Positions 31,653-43,195 are shown, counted from the first letter of the stretch. The stretch: 64,000 nucleotides of DNA from Actinostola sp. cb2023 (GCA_033675265.1 JAUJYZ010001465.1:124001-188000), one strand, 5' to 3'. Program-made: numbers and translations. Notes: a model not told the origin generated them from the letters alone.

Positions 31653-32630
31653 TTACCGCGCGCGATTGGTTCACAAATATGATTGACAGCGAAAACGCCA
31701 TTTTTTTGGTATCTGGCTTTCAACTACAATGCGAATGCAGGAATGTTCTTCGATTTTGCAAGGAAAATTCAAGGTTATTCCACAGTAAAAAGGAGTTTCT
31801 ACAATGCAGTATTATCAGTATTATGTTATGTGTATAAAAAAGGGAAGCTAAGCTGGTCGATTTAAGGTGAGAAACGATTCTGTCAAACCGCATTCACAGC
31901 GATTCACAGCTAAAATTTCATTTCACGGCGAAAGCTACGAACACCGCTAGTTTCTTGATAAAACTTGATGCTGTGAATTACAATCAGGCACATGATGACA
32001 ACCTTGATCAGTTTAAGACAATAAAACAGTTATTATAATTATTTGGTCGTTTGTTTATTGCAGAATAACAATGATTGAAGTTGAATGAATTCACAGTGAA
32101 AGTTGTTCTTTGCCGTGAAAATCCGGCTAATCTTGTAGAATCTTGTGCTTAATTTGCCGTCGTTTGAGCTATTTTCCACCCTGCATTGGACATGACTTCG
32201 ACTGACATATTGCAGTATTTTGCCCTTGTAAATACAGAAGATTGAGGGTTTAAAACATCGTTGAATTTCCACGAAATTATATTTTAAAAGCTTAATTTAC
32301 TGAATCGATTCACTTTCAATCGGCGAACCGTACGATAAGCTTTGGATTTGTTTTCATTCGCTTTTCTGCCAAAATAAGAGAAATGCTTGTCATGACATAA
32401 AAGAGGAAACTTGTCAATAGTTCTTTATAATCACTATCATGTTAACTTGTTTAAACTGTCATTTTCACTTTTTTTCTAATCTTTTTGTAAAGCAAAAAGA
32501 GTTTTCAAAAACTTCAAATCGTATCTACGTCAACGCGCGAGGTTGTGAGAATTTGAACCAAATCATAATGCTTTCCTTGTTATTTTATTAGTTTTTCTTG
32601 CGAATTATTGTAGAATCGTGATACAAAGCT
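31653..32630. other. Non-coding stretch between two foldbacks
   Basis: No gene recognised. Confidence 0.4.
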
Positions 32631-32793
32631 AATTGCGATTTTGAGACGGCGATACCACAAAATATTGACGGCGTTGGGAGAAAATATATTCCGTATTGGG
32701 CTCCGTCGCTGCGCGACTCCGCCCAATACGGAATACATTTTCTCCCAACTAGCCGTCAATATTTTGTGGTATCGCCGTCTCAAAATCGCAATT
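32631..32793. mobile_element. Foldback element, 163 bp, near-perfect arms
   Basis: Arms of about 70 bp begin AATTGCGATTTTGAGACGGC and include AATATTTTGTGGTATCGCC. The loop is a short CG-rich CCGTCGCTGCGCGACTCC segment that is itself palindromic. Confidence 0.9.
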
Positions 32794-33437
32794 AGTTTAT
32801 AATAGCATTTATATTATATTACACATTATTTATATCTTCATACTATACATAGAGATTATCACATGTTAAGAGCTTGATATTGATTTTATTCACGAGTTTT
32901 TCATATCATATCGCGAACGAGCGATCGAGTCCTCGAGTCCTTGTTTATTACACATTTGAGGTAATACTAGCAACAGTGCTTCATCAGTTCATGGGATTTG
33001 CGTTTATTAAATAAATTAATCTCAATAGCAACATTTTTGCCATTTGTCTAAAATGTTTATCTTAAATAAGCGAATATATAAATATCAAATATCATATTCA
33101 ATAGACTATAGCACATAAAGTACAATTCAATAGCCATAAAGCGGCAAAAAATCATAGAAAATACACACATTTTCTTCAGATATTCCTCTTGACTTTATAT
33201 AATATCGTGCGTATTTGGCTAATTCGTTTTCATGCTAAAAAAAGTAAGAAGTAAGTTACTGTTCTTGGCTACTTTCACTGCTAGATTCTATGACATACTT
33301 TTTTCCTTTTTGTGGTTGTTTGAACGTGGTTGTTTATGTTGACCTCAATATGTCCACCAGAAATTGTTGTATTTGAGAAAATACTTGGAGCCGATGGTGC
33401 ATACTACAACTATAAGTATTAGCGGAGCGTGATGGCA
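32794..33437. other. AT-rich non-coding stretch
   Basis: 3' flank of the tyrosine-recombinase gene. Nothing recognised. Confidence 0.4.
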
Positions 33438-34989
33438 CTAGTGTTCATTGGAATGTGTTTGAGGCAAAAAAACACAGCTTGGTTCTCTGGGCTGAGGTTC
33501 ATAGTTTACAATGTTATCACTGATTGTGGCACTTATCTGTTGTAGTTGTCTTGAATTCAGGCTAGAGTAATTATTTACGCTTTGTACATTTTTATGTCCA
33601 GATATTTGCATAATGTGTGTCGGAGGTATGTCAGCATCGTTCATCGTCTGCATCATAGTCTTTCTGGCTGGGGCGTAGCGTGCATATACGCACGTACGCA
33701 CGTGCGTACAATTTAAAATACTTAAAATATAAATATTATAAGAAACATAAAAATATTTTTTTAAGTGAAATCTAAGACAAAATCTTAACAGATGAATTAG
33801 TTTAAACTTCCTGGAAACTACTTACAGAAGGCAGGAAAATGCTATTTTGGAGACCCTATACCTCAAAATTTTTCGGGGAGCATGCATTTTACTATGTATT
33901 TATGTAGCGAGAAAGCCCGCTGGAAAAACGAAGAAAATGGTATTTCCAAGGCTCTAGATTTCTAAATTTTCAGGGGAAGCATGCCCCCTCACCCCCCTAG
34001 AAGCTCACGCCTAGGGCGTTCGTTGCTATGTGCGTACATTGGGGGAAAAGCACGCTACGCCCCTGTCTGGCAGAATGGTTTGTTAGGTTATCTTTGTTTG
34101 AAAGGTTTGCATTGAAAGCCATCGTTTTCATTATTGAATAGAGTTTGTTAATACCAACCGGTGAGTTTTTGAACCAAGCTTGATCTCTTCTTTCTTTGAC
34201 GTTGTTTACAGTCAAATAAAAAGGTGAGTTGGCCGTATTACACTGTGATGGTCTTTTTTGAGCGAATCTTTTATAAACCTCAACATGACATCTTTCTTTA
34301 TTTTGGGTTTCGTACATCCTAGGCTTTATTGGACGGATATCGCGAGGGTTTTCACTGTTCTCGTCTTCGTCTGTCTTTCTGTGTACTCATGCAAGGTACA
34401 CACCAGCTGATTCATCTCGTTTTAATTCAATGTCTCCCCAACAAAGGTCGCGATGCTCTTTCCCCCCTCTCATTCCAAAATAGAGAGTGTTATTAAACCA
34501 CAAAGTGTTTAACATAGCATTTGGGTTGTCTATTCCCAACTGATTCTTGTTGTATAATTCATTGATCTCAGACGTCGTGAGTGATCGAGCAGCATTGGGT
34601 TTGTCGCCCTTCCCACAAGATTTGAGGGATTTTTGTTTGGACTTAAGCACTTCCCTTGTACCAGCGAACTCTACTGACTTTATGATGGAGTAAATATAGT
34701 TATTCTTCCTTAGATGTCTTTCAATGCTGGAGATAATAGAGCGAAGAGACGACGGCTCGTAGTCGCTGCCATCTTGCTTTCGCACGCCGAGTACGAACAA
34801 TTTTAGGAGATTGTCCAATGTTTCTGGTGGAATTTCTTCTGGTTCTAAATCATATTCTTTCTCTATTAAGAATGCCTTGAATAGCTCTAAGTCATTCTTT
34901 GTTTTTCTTACTGTGTTTCTGTTCTCATTGCTGTCCAAAAAACTAGCAATTTCCTCCTCTGAGAAGCTTACAAATCTACTTTCCGCCAT
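33438..34989 (-). pseudogene. Tyrosine recombinase (KIAA1958/Crypton-like), interrupted
   Basis: Starts at ATG 34989 (MAESRF...). An N-terminal SAM-like helical part is followed by the catalytic domain: first Arg in YFGMRGGKEHRDLCWGD (about 34445-34490), HxxR as NHSAR (near 34075), and GHKN...NNY with the nucleophile Tyr (near 33560-33600). All four key residues are still encoded. Two lesions: an in-frame TGA at 34384-34386, and a hAT-type MITE at 33669-34063 inserted right after HSAR. Apart from these the frame is intact, so the gene was lost recently. Proteins of this type are encoded by Crypton-like transposons and by domesticated relatives. A palindrome at 35099-35149 lies 110 bp upstream. 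A paralogue remnant is at 38902-39282. Confidence 0.82.
33669..34063. mobile_element. hAT-like MITE, 395 bp, in the recombinase gene
   Basis: Flanked by TTTCTGGC (33661-33668) and TGTCTGGC (34064-34071), an 8-bp duplication with one difference. Ends GGGGCGTAGCGTGC and GCACGCTACGCCCC are inverted. Interior phrases around CTTCCTGGAAACTACT and TTTCGGGGAGCATGC recur inside the hAT remnant near 35890-35985. An alternating CGTACGCACGTGCG run lies near 33690. Confidence 0.85.
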
Positions 34990-35098
34990 GTTGTTGTTCA
35001 AAAAGAAAGCCAGTTGAATGTTGGCTCGCATAAAATTCAAGGAAAATGATTGGCTAAGATAATACACGAAAACAATTTGATTGGACAATGTCTAACCT

Positions 35099-35149
35099 GT
35101 GAAGTGATATCATATGATTTCACTAGTGATTGATATGATATCACTTCAC
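35099..35149. repeat. Palindrome upstream of the recombinase gene
   Basis: Perfect 17-bp arms GTGAAGTGATATCATAT and ATATGATATCACTTCAC around a loop that contains TCACTAGTGA. Confidence 0.9.
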
Positions 35150-35697
35150 CGGATATATATCTTATTTTAAATATACTTAGTACATTATTATTATTATCAT
35201 TATTTATTTTTGGTCTTATAAGTTTAGTTTCCTATCAGTTCACAGATGTAAAGCTACTATGTAGATATACTGTGATAAACCGTTATTATTATTATTATTA
35301 TTATTAGATCCTTGAAGCGAAAATAAATCAAGTTGGTTCTATTCAAGATTCGAAGACAAAAAAGCCACTAAACTCGTGCGTATTTCGTTGTTTTCTTTGT
35401 TTTCGTCTTCCATTTTACAGGAGATCAAGAAAAAAAAAAGAAAAACGTGTATTACTACCAGATGACAATTGTGTTTTTGACTTGTTTTAGTCGGTAAAAA
35501 TGAAAAACACTGACCATGGTGTTGTAATCCTAAAAACCTTGAGTTCGTGGCTCGGCATTTTCAACACGTCAAGATATTTTTGCTGTCTTACTATCATGCA
35601 TAATTCTGATGAGCTAGATGTGTTTGGGTTGAGTGATTGTTATGCTATCATCGCATCAACATTGTACCATCGCAGCTATAGATGAGGTAAATCATCT
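35150..35697. other. Non-coding stretch with (TTA)n
   Basis: A short TTA run at 35282-35308. Otherwise nothing recognised. Confidence 0.45.
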
Positions 35698-36499
35698 CAG
35701 GGGAGCCAGGATGTTTTCGGAATGACGCACAATTATGAACTTTCAATTTTAACCCCCCTCCCCCTCCCCTCCCCCCCTCCCCCTCCCCCTCCCGCACATC
35801 ACCACTCAAACCAACCAACAACAAGTAAAAGAAAAGTACAGTACGTGATTCCAAGGTTTGGGAATCTCAATCTGACGAGAGGTGGATGCGGGGGCATGCT
35901 CCCCCGAAAATGTTTGAGGTATAGAGTCTCTCAAATATAATTTCCTGCCTTCTGAGAGTAGTATCCAGGAAGATTAAACGGACAGAAAATCGATCTTGTG
36001 GCCGAATCGCAGGTCATTTGAGGGCCCGGCGGCTGCAATGAGACATGTAAATCATATCCGATTGTATGTGCACAATGATGTGTGTGGTTTTATGGTTATT
36101 CAAACGAGATCTAGTGTTCATACCAAAGGCAAAACCATCGTATCTTAGTAAACAAATACGTGTTGCATAATAGATCAATGACATGAACATACGTATACTA
36201 AAAGTTCCGTTTGCATAACTGGTTGTTTAAATTTTTCCTATTTCGATCCTATTTCTCGAACGGCCAGGAACGGTCAACGGCATCTGTTCAGTGGAAAAGC
36301 TGTTCTGACGGTAGTTTGCTGGGAATGACATTAATTATGAATTTCATCTGTTCTGGGAAAAAAGTACCCCTCGCTCAATTAGATTCAAAACTCCTGGCAA
36401 ACGTTTCAGGCTGCTGGTAATTGCTTGGTGGGGGAACATCGCCAGATTAAAAATGCCTGGGCAACGGAACGGGTTTGTGGGTTTGTTTTGGTTCTCATA

Positions 36500-36800
36500 C
36501 ACCTGCGAAACGTTTTTTTTGGTTCTCCATATCGAAAACACCTGGAAAACGTTTTTTTTTGGTTCTCCATATCGAAAACACCTGCATGGAAAACGTTTTT
36601 TTTGGTTCTCCAGATTGAAAACACCTGGGAAATATTTTTTTTGGTTCTCCGGATTCAAAACACCTGGGAAACTTTTTTCTTTGGTTCGGAAAATATTAAA
36701 AAAGGAGTATCTGGGAAACGTTTTTTATTGATTCGGAAAAAAAATAGTATCTGGGAAACGTTTTTGTTTGGTTCGAAAAAAACCTGGAAACTGGGAAACG
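36500..36800. repeat. Degenerate 40-bp tandem repeat with T8 runs
   Basis: Units containing CACCTGGAAAACG, a T run and GGTTCTCCATATCGAAAA repeat about seven times with growing divergence. Overlapping open frames on both strands come from the repeat. Confidence 0.85.
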
Positions 36801-36806
36801 TTTTTA

Positions 36807-36841
36807 TGGGGGGGGGGGGGGGGGGGGTTATTGGGGGGGGA
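36807..36841. repeat. Poly-G tract
   Basis: Two G runs separated by TTATT. Confidence 0.9.
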
Positions 36842-36944
36842 TGTTCGAAAAAAAAGTTGTCTGGGAGAAGTTTTTTGGGCTGACAAGGTTTTCTTGGTGA
36901 TATTTCGGTGTTTCTATCCTCAAGTTCGTTGCTGGCAAAAAATA

Positions 36945-37208
36945 TCAATAAACTTTTCTGGCTGGATCAATAGAACAGGCTTTGTCCATCTCCCAGCACA
37001 CCGTTGACCGCTCTCGAACGGCGTCAAGGTCAAGACCGTCACTTAACCATTTTACTGATTTTATGGAATTCGAATCAGCGACAGCTAGATTCAGAGCTTG
37101 TCCATAGCAGTGTGTGTATATGCATTTGCTATTCAGGATGTAAAGGTTATCAGTATAAAAAAAACAGCCACAATTATTGGGGGCCCCGGCCTCCCCTGGC
37201 CCATCCAT
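36945..37208 (-). pseudogene. hAT transposase fragment
   Basis: The phrase KCIYTHCYGQALNLAVADSN is the Cys-His-containing segment preceding the catalytic core helices of hAT-type (ZMYM1/DUF4371-like) transposases. The flanking frame degenerates quickly. No intact DDE residues can be assigned in this window. Confidence 0.6.
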
Positions 37209-37593
37209 CTGCTACGGGTCTGCAATGGGATATTAGTATAACTTTCTCTCAAGTGATCGAGAAAGCAAGGGTACATAAGATAGGACTACAATATCATCAA
37301 AGGCAGAGCGATTCTTCCCTGTTACATCTCTTACCAAAAACACGTTCGTGTCTTCTACTTTATTTTAATTTACGAACTCTGAATAATATAATTACGCTTG
37401 AAAAAAACACAATATCATGCACAAATAACTAATACCTACAATCCATAAGGTGATAATGTTTTATTTTTCATTTGCTTGTGTCTTTGGCTTTTTTCTTTCT
37501 TTTCACTTTTTTCTAAAACAAGCTATTTTTTATTCAATTTATTTTCGAGTGACGCAGCACGTGCGTCGTGGCGTCCGGCTAGCTACGCCCCTG

Positions 37594-38712
37594 CATCTAT
37601 AGATGAAGTAAATCATGATTGGAGTACTGTAATTAAGTAATGCTCCGAGTTAGATGTAGGCAGACAAAATTCGATTGCGTTCAAAAATGTGCCGAAAGGT
37701 GCTAATCGTTTATTGTTAAACCCATCCGCCTCATTGGCTAAAACATCTACCATAGTTTCATCAGGTAGCAAATTTATTTTTATTTAGCTTAGTAATCGAT
37801 TCCCTTTTAGTGAAACCTCTTCTGTATTTTAATGCAATAAAAATTCTATGTGGGGAACATGGAGAATTGTTAGCATTTCTTGGCTATTGTTTTGGAGTCT
37901 CACGATTGGATGGAATCTTGTAACACAAAAGAAATGTCGCTTTAAAATAATTTTTCAGTACATCTTACTCCAAAAACATGTTGTTCATAGGTTGACATAT
38001 TCTCAGTATGAAAATCCAAATATTATTATGTGGGGAAAACGAAATGAAGCTGAACAATAGAGGGTTGCCTACTTCTTACACACATTGTTACTTAAGCTAA
38101 AAGCAGGAAACTTCATTAATAAATAGCCCACAAACCAACCTATTATTTTTTCTCTTTGTTCATTGAAACTAATCCCCCAATGAATCAACTCTCAGCATTT
38201 TCATGGTTTTTCAAGTCATTTTATTTGCATTCAAATTCTATGTAGCCTCTTTTATGAAAATAAAAAATATTTTTGCCACTTGGCTGATAATTTTATCATC
38301 GTTCCGAGCGCGGCAAATGCCTCACCACCCTCATATGTATGTGTATCTTCATAAGGTATTCACTTTACTGGTCTTTTAGTGGTTGGTCGTAGCGGGGTTA
38401 CTTTTACTATGGTTGGCGGTAGTGGGTTCAAATCGTCTGATCTGGACCATCCATCTTGTGTACTCAATAATAAAATAATAATGCAATATATTAAACTTAA
38501 GGAAATTAATTTTCTTTTTAAGTTTTACCATTATAAGTTTTACGGGGTCTACAATTTACAAGCGATAAAAAGCTTCTGAGTAGACTCCTCATCGACAAAG
38601 AATATGTAATTATATATTGAATGATGATGAAATAAAAAATTGAATTAAAAAAGTGTAAATATTTAAATTAAAACTAAATACTAGATGAAATACGAAAAAT
38701 AAATAGAGGATA
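37594..38712. other. AT-rich non-coding stretch
   Basis: Nothing recognised. Confidence 0.4.
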
Positions 38713-38814
38713 TTACACGGTGGCGCGAAGATATGAATTTTATTTTCGAGTGGTAAAATCAATATTGTTTTTAACACGAGAAAATAGAATTCATATCTTC
38801 AAGCCACCGTGTAA
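38713..38814. mobile_element. Foldback element, 102 bp
   Basis: Arms begin TTACACGGTGGCGCGAAGAT and are mirrored at the right end with few mismatches; the spacer is about 20 bp, AT-rich. It lies downstream of the second recombinase remnant. Confidence 0.85.
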
Positions 38815-38901
38815 TGTTCTTTTTATTATATGGATGAACTTAAGAGCAAACTTTATTTTGAATAGCACGCAAATACCGGACTGCACTAAAAGAGAGCCGT
38901 G

Positions 38902-39282
38902 TTACAAAAGCCGATCAATTGAAATCGAAAAGTCTATAAAAATATGTCCTCTATAGCTACTGACTCTGGCTCTCTTCGCTTGAAGACTCGACAATGATTC
39001 TTCTTCTTCTAACTTTTGATTTTGTTTCTGAATGGCTTTCATTGTAAGAAGAGGAGCCCGCGTGTGATAATGTTTACATTTCCAACGTGAGAATTCTGAA
39101 AAAAACTTGGAAACTGACTGCAATGTTTCGATGTCTCGTTGCTCGTTTATTGCTGCCAGGTATTCCCTGAAGATTCTAAGATCATATTCGGTTTCATTTG
39201 CTGTGTTTTCGTTTTCATTTTCTTCTGAAAACTTAACTAAATTAGCGTCGGAGACCTTGGCGAAAAGTCGAGAAGCCGCCAT
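38902..39282 (-). pseudogene. Tyrosine recombinase remnant, N-terminal part only
   Basis: Starts at ATG 39282 with MAASRLF..., clearly related to the start of the gene at 34989 (both continue with a phenylalanine-rich SEE.../ENENT...DL..F pattern). It retains about 60-100 residues of the N-terminal domain, then continues in a Lys/Glu-rich tail; the catalytic domain is absent. A palindrome lies 87 bp upstream, a foldback downstream. Confidence 0.65.
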
Positions 39283-39368
39283 TGTTTGTAAGAACAAGCG
39301 ACAAGAAGCAAAATCCAAATGCGGGAAAAGGTGAACGCGAGCGTACATCCGGGATCTGTGATACATAA

Positions 39369-39400
39369 TTTTTCATATTTTCACTTGAAAATATGAAAAA
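39369..39400. repeat. Palindrome upstream of the recombinase remnant
   Basis: Perfect 15-bp arms TTTTTCATATTTTCA / TGAAAATATGAAAAA with a 2-bp loop. Its position mirrors that of the palindrome at 35099-35149. Confidence 0.88.
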
Positions 39401-39572
39401 TACGAGTGTTTTAGTTTCCAGTAAAACACTGACATCCACATAATAACTATTACTATATATTATGTAATGTACTGTACCATAATGCACTCGACTTAAATGA
39501 CACTATATATGTTGCACTGTTTTGTGGTATATAGGGCACAACTACGCCCACAACTACGCCCACAACTACGCC

Positions 39573-39861
39573 CTCGGCTCGGCTCGGCTCGGCTCGGCTC
39601 GGCTCGGCTCGGCTCGGCTCGGCTCGGCTCGGCTCGGCTCGGCTCGGCTCGGCTCGGCTCGGCTCGGCTCGGCTCGGCTCGGCTCGGCTCGGCTCGGCTC
39701 GGCTCGGCTCGGCTCGGCTCGGCTCGGCTCGGCTCGGCTCGGCTCGGCTCGGCTCGGCTCGGCTCGGCTCGGCTCGGCTCGGCTCGGCTCGGCTCGGCTC
39801 GGCTCGGCTCGGCTCGGCTCGGCTCGGCTCGGCTCGGCTCGGCTCGGCTCGGCTCGGCTCG
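39573..39861. repeat. Perfect (CTCGG)n pentanucleotide array, about 58 units
   Basis: 289 bp without a single interruption, preceded by three CACAACTACGCC-type 10-bp units. Because 5 and 3 are coprime and the motif has no stop, all six frames are open; the Ala-Glu-Pro-Ser-Arg and Leu-Gly-Ser-Ala-Arg frames are not genes. Confidence 0.98.
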
Positions 39862-39899
39862 TATCCCCATAGAAGACTGATTTGAGCGATGTTTTCAGT

Positions 39900-40303
39900 T
39901 GAGAAAACATGAGCCAATTGCTTTTTGATTATTTCCGTCGGCTATCATATCTGCATCTTTTATTCCGTTCCTTCCCATCGAATATCTCTTTTAGTTGCCT
40001 CGACCACTCTAGTACAAGTTCAAGCCATTTAAGAAGTTTGCTTTAAATTAAATAAAAGGAAAGCCTTAGACCTCATATTGATGTCATACGAGAGTTAGCC
40101 GCTGACTCGTCAATTCCATGTAAAACGAAGAAATCATTAAAGGTAGCCCATAAAGATGGAGACTTTGTGAGTGATGTTATGACACCTCTGACGTCTGCGT
40201 TGAGTATTTCTGTTATAAATAACGGTTACCCTGAAAAAAATACTCATTTCAACTTTGTCAAGACACTCAATGATCACAATGAAGCTTATTGAATTAAGAT
40301 TAA
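39900..40303 (+). other. Coding-like fragment left of the Harbinger nest
   Basis: From about 40066 to the stop at 40287 a frame reads ELAADSSIPCKTKKSL and then DGDFVSDVMTPLTSALSISV to NHNEAY. Composition is protein-like and there is no initiator; it ends 15 bp before the Harbinger insertion. No domain recognised. A matching acidic frame lies on the other side at 43743. Confidence 0.3.
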
Positions 40304-41419
40304 GGGCACCGTGTTCACACTAAGACCGATTGCGAGCGAATCACTTTTATATCGATTTAAAATTAGTACGGGTTCTTTCACATGCACTTGAATCGCTTTA
40401 GGTCGATCTAGATCGGTCACAAGCGGTTTCCGTGTTCTACTACTGCTCAGCGGACTGTTTTATGACAGAGAGTATCCATAATAACAAACATGGCGGCAAT
40501 ATCTCAGTCCACTTAAGGCCAGGAGTAGCTGCTATTCAAATAGGTCACGTGACTTCACATTTTAGCATTTATCTCCTAAAACACGAATGATGTAGCCCAG
40601 CGATTAGGGCAGATCTTTAAAGAACGCATTAAGGCAATACTAAAACTGCAAAAACATATTGAGTTCCTTTTGTCCCCATTCGGCCCATTTTGAAAACGGT
40701 GATTTATGACGAACATGTCACGAGACACATCCCATATCACAAAAATAGCACCAAAATATTAAGTTCGACGAAATATGTCATAGGGCATAAAATCGTTCCA
40801 TTTGCTTATATGCAACTATATTAAGGACAATTTGAAGTGTACAGCCGAATTTCATGTGTACAGCCGAAAACTCCTGGCCTAGGTTGGTTGATACACTTAA
40901 AAAGTATAAAGTCTTTATATCATCAATAATTGTTTCAATGTCCGGCTTAGTTTGTTGTTTTATTATAATATTATCCTAACTTTAGAAAGGCGAAGGCAAA
41001 TTAATTAGACAACATCATTTGCATGCCGGCATACGTCACCGCGCGGCCGCGTCTGCCGACTTGGATTTTGGCGGCAATTCTGGCAACTAGACTAAGGGGC
41101 CGTTCACACTAGCCATTTAGACCGATCCGAGATCGATCTAAACTGAAACGGGCCAAGTGTGAACGGTCCAAAGCGAGCCGAGATCGGTCCGAGACCGATC
41201 TAAACTATAGACCACCTCCAGAGGTGGTCTCGGATCGATCTAAAGTAGCTCGCACCCATGTAAGTGTGAACGCTAAGCGTACTAACTGGCTGTCGTTGCA
41301 TGCTAATTACGCACGTGGATGCTAATTACGCATGTGCAGTTCGTGAGAGCGCGACTTTTAAATTGTTTTCCTTTGAACGCGCGTAACTAGTAAAAGCAGC
41401 ATATATATACTCCACTGAA

Positions 41420-41680
41420 TTTTCCAAACGTGGTGAAACGTGGAGCGACAAGCGAATTTTGGCTCTAATATCGATTTGGGAAACAGAGGCAATTATGAAT
41501 ATACTGAACAATTCACAGAAGAATACCGTAGTATACGGACGGATAAGCAAGGAGATGGAGGCTTTGGTATTCAAACGAGATGCGAATCAGTGCAGGACAA
41601 AAGTAAAGCATCTGAAAACTGCTTATAAAAAAAAACGACGACCTGGCACTTTTCGCAACATGAAATCGCCAGCCAAGTGA
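41420..41680 (+). CDS. Myb/SANT-like DNA-binding protein of the Harbinger element
   Basis: In the frame reading TWSDKRILALISIWE the trihelix/Myb-SANT pattern is clear: spaced tryptophans, then YGRISKEMEALVFKRDANQC and RTKVKHLKTAYKK. In PIF/Harbinger elements such a protein helps import the transposase and directs it to the ends. The frame extends upstream of the first ATG without an obvious initiator near the first Trp and stops at 41680 after about 87 codons, shorter than usual; the C-terminal region is missing. Confidence 0.7.
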   Translation, partial: FSKRGETWSDKRILALISIWETEAIMNILNNSQKNTVVYGRISKEMEALVFKRDANQCRTKVKHLKTAYKKKRRPGTFRNMKSPAK

Positions 41681-41764
41681 TCTTATAGGTCTTCGCCGGT
41701 AGCCAGGTGCCATACACAAATTGCCATTCGTTTCTCGACTGTATACGTAATAGCCTTGCGAAAC

Positions 41765-41854
41765 CTGCATGGTGTCCTCCCTTTTCAAAACTTCATCTAG
41801 CGATTCGCAGAGGAAGTGAAACGACTCTCTTGACATTCTGAAGTTGTCGATCAT
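41765..41854 (-). pseudogene. Harbinger (HARBI1-like) transposase N-terminal fragment
   Basis: MIDNFRMSRESFHFLCESLD is the conserved N-terminal helix segment of HARBI1/DDE_Tnp_4 transposases. Homology stops after about 30 residues and the catalytic part is absent; a stop or shift lies just upstream. Confidence 0.6.
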
Positions 41855-41985
41855 CCAAAGTTAAGTTTATCATCCGTCCATTTGGTTACAGTCTGCTCCC
41901 AGAACAAACTACCCATGCACTCTGGTTGGTTCTCGACTCGCCAAAACTGTCTTTCTGTTATTGACCGACCGCATTAAACTTTATT

Positions 41986-43195
41986 CCCGACGTAGTCAAT
42001 CGATATCGATAAAAATCAAGTGATTTTTTTAAAACGGAAATCGGTAAAAATCGATAAAGGAAAAAAGGGTGATACCGATTTTTATCGATTTTTTAACGGT
42101 TTGTTGTTTTCGCGTAATAACTTGTAAATATAATCTGAATGATTACAAGATAGTACCATGCTATTTATTACAGACGCATACACCAAACTGTACTAATATT
42201 GGCAACTGCAACTTCTTTTATTCTAAAATCAATATAAGCTTATAGGTGTTCATAAATGTAGCAAAATTAATACGGAACTGAAAAATCGTAGACTGCAAAA
42301 TAGCCCCTACTTTTTCGCGAAACTGCGTCGTGACCGGGCCGCGAGAGAAGCTGACCGAATAAGTTCACCTCTGAATCCAGGAAGACACTGGCTAACATTT
42401 TCTTCATGCGTAACTTTGTCTTGCCAACTAGTCTCGCCAACTAGTCAGCCAAGAAAAACAAACCGTCAGTCTACCAGTATCGCCATATGATTGATGAGTA
42501 CCAATCTAATGAAGTTTCTTTGCAAAGAGTTGCGGGCCCCTTTCCCGTTCCTCCTATGCCTAACCTACACATTAGCAGTTTTGGTGTAATTCCCCAAAAA
42601 GGTCAACCTGGGAAATGGCGGCTAATTCTAGATTTATCCTCTCCGGGGGGTGGAAGCGTGAATGATGGCATTGATCCAGAGGATGTTTCTCTGCAGTACA
42701 TTAGGATCGATCAGTTTATAAGCATGGTTAGTCAGTATGGCCAAGGGGCTCTAATGGCCAAGTTTGATGTGGAGGCGGCTTTAATTACCGGAACATTGCT
42801 GGACCTTGCTGTACTGGCATCCTCGGACGATGGTGCAGGCCCCTCCTTCTCCAAGCACATTGGAGGATGGTTTGGTGGTGGGCTGTGACAGGGTTACCAT
42901 GGTAACCTTGCGTCGCTAGCTTGTATGTCTCGGGTTGCCATGGTAACTGTGAGTAGCCAATTGTAGGTCTTGGCATCCCCACCCTATAAGGCTCCTATAC
43001 CTCCAAGCTCATCTATTGGTGATGAGTTTAAACAAGGGCGGATAATGGGAGCAATCGTCTCACTCCCCTCTCGTCTTTTCGTCTTGCCTCATTCTCTTGC
43101 GCCCCGATGAACGACTCGATCGATCGAACTTCAACTCTACTCGATTTATCGATTGGAAAACTGATATCGATTTTTATCGATTGGGCTACGTCGGG
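41986..43195. mobile_element. Third-level TIR element containing DIRS-like sequence
   Basis: CCCGACGTAG and a following AATCGATATCGATAAAAATC block on the left are mirrored at 43163-43195. Near the left end further AATCGATAAA/TTTATCGATT units repeat. The interior carries an RT fragment and DIRS-type terminal sequence, so a retroelement piece appears to be inside or to have been captured. No target duplication was found. Confidence 0.55.
42487..42888 (+). pseudogene. DIRS-like reverse transcriptase fragment
   Basis: Phrases FGVIPQKGQPGKWRLILDLS and GSVNDGI, then ALMAKFDVEAA, correspond to RT blocks 1-2 and motif A (with the catalytic Asp) of DIRS-type retrotransposons. Homology ends abruptly after motif A and the remaining residues to the stop are unrelated. 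The downstream 42.89-43.03 kb segment, with two CCATGGTAAC repeats and a terminal-like GATGAG segment, is probably part of the same element. Confidence 0.75.

Larger units (their letters stand above)
35698..37593. mobile_element. Decayed hAT-type transposon
   Basis: Ends CAGGGGAGCC and GGCTAGCTACGCCCCTG. A 24-bp target-like segment containing CTATAGATGA(A/G)GTAAATCAT occurs on both sides (35674 and 37596). Inside are a minus-strand transposase remnant, a T-rich tandem array and a poly-G run. Segments match the hAT MITE at 33669-34063. Confidence 0.6.

Noticed and set aside
36425..36948. Phe/Trp-rich ORFs on both strands
   Set aside because: They arise from the 40-bp tandem repeat and poly-G run inside the hAT remnant.
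39453..39917. Four overlapping ORFs with SRAEP/LGSAR repeats
   Set aside because: A pentanucleotide array without stops opens every frame; no independent sign of coding.
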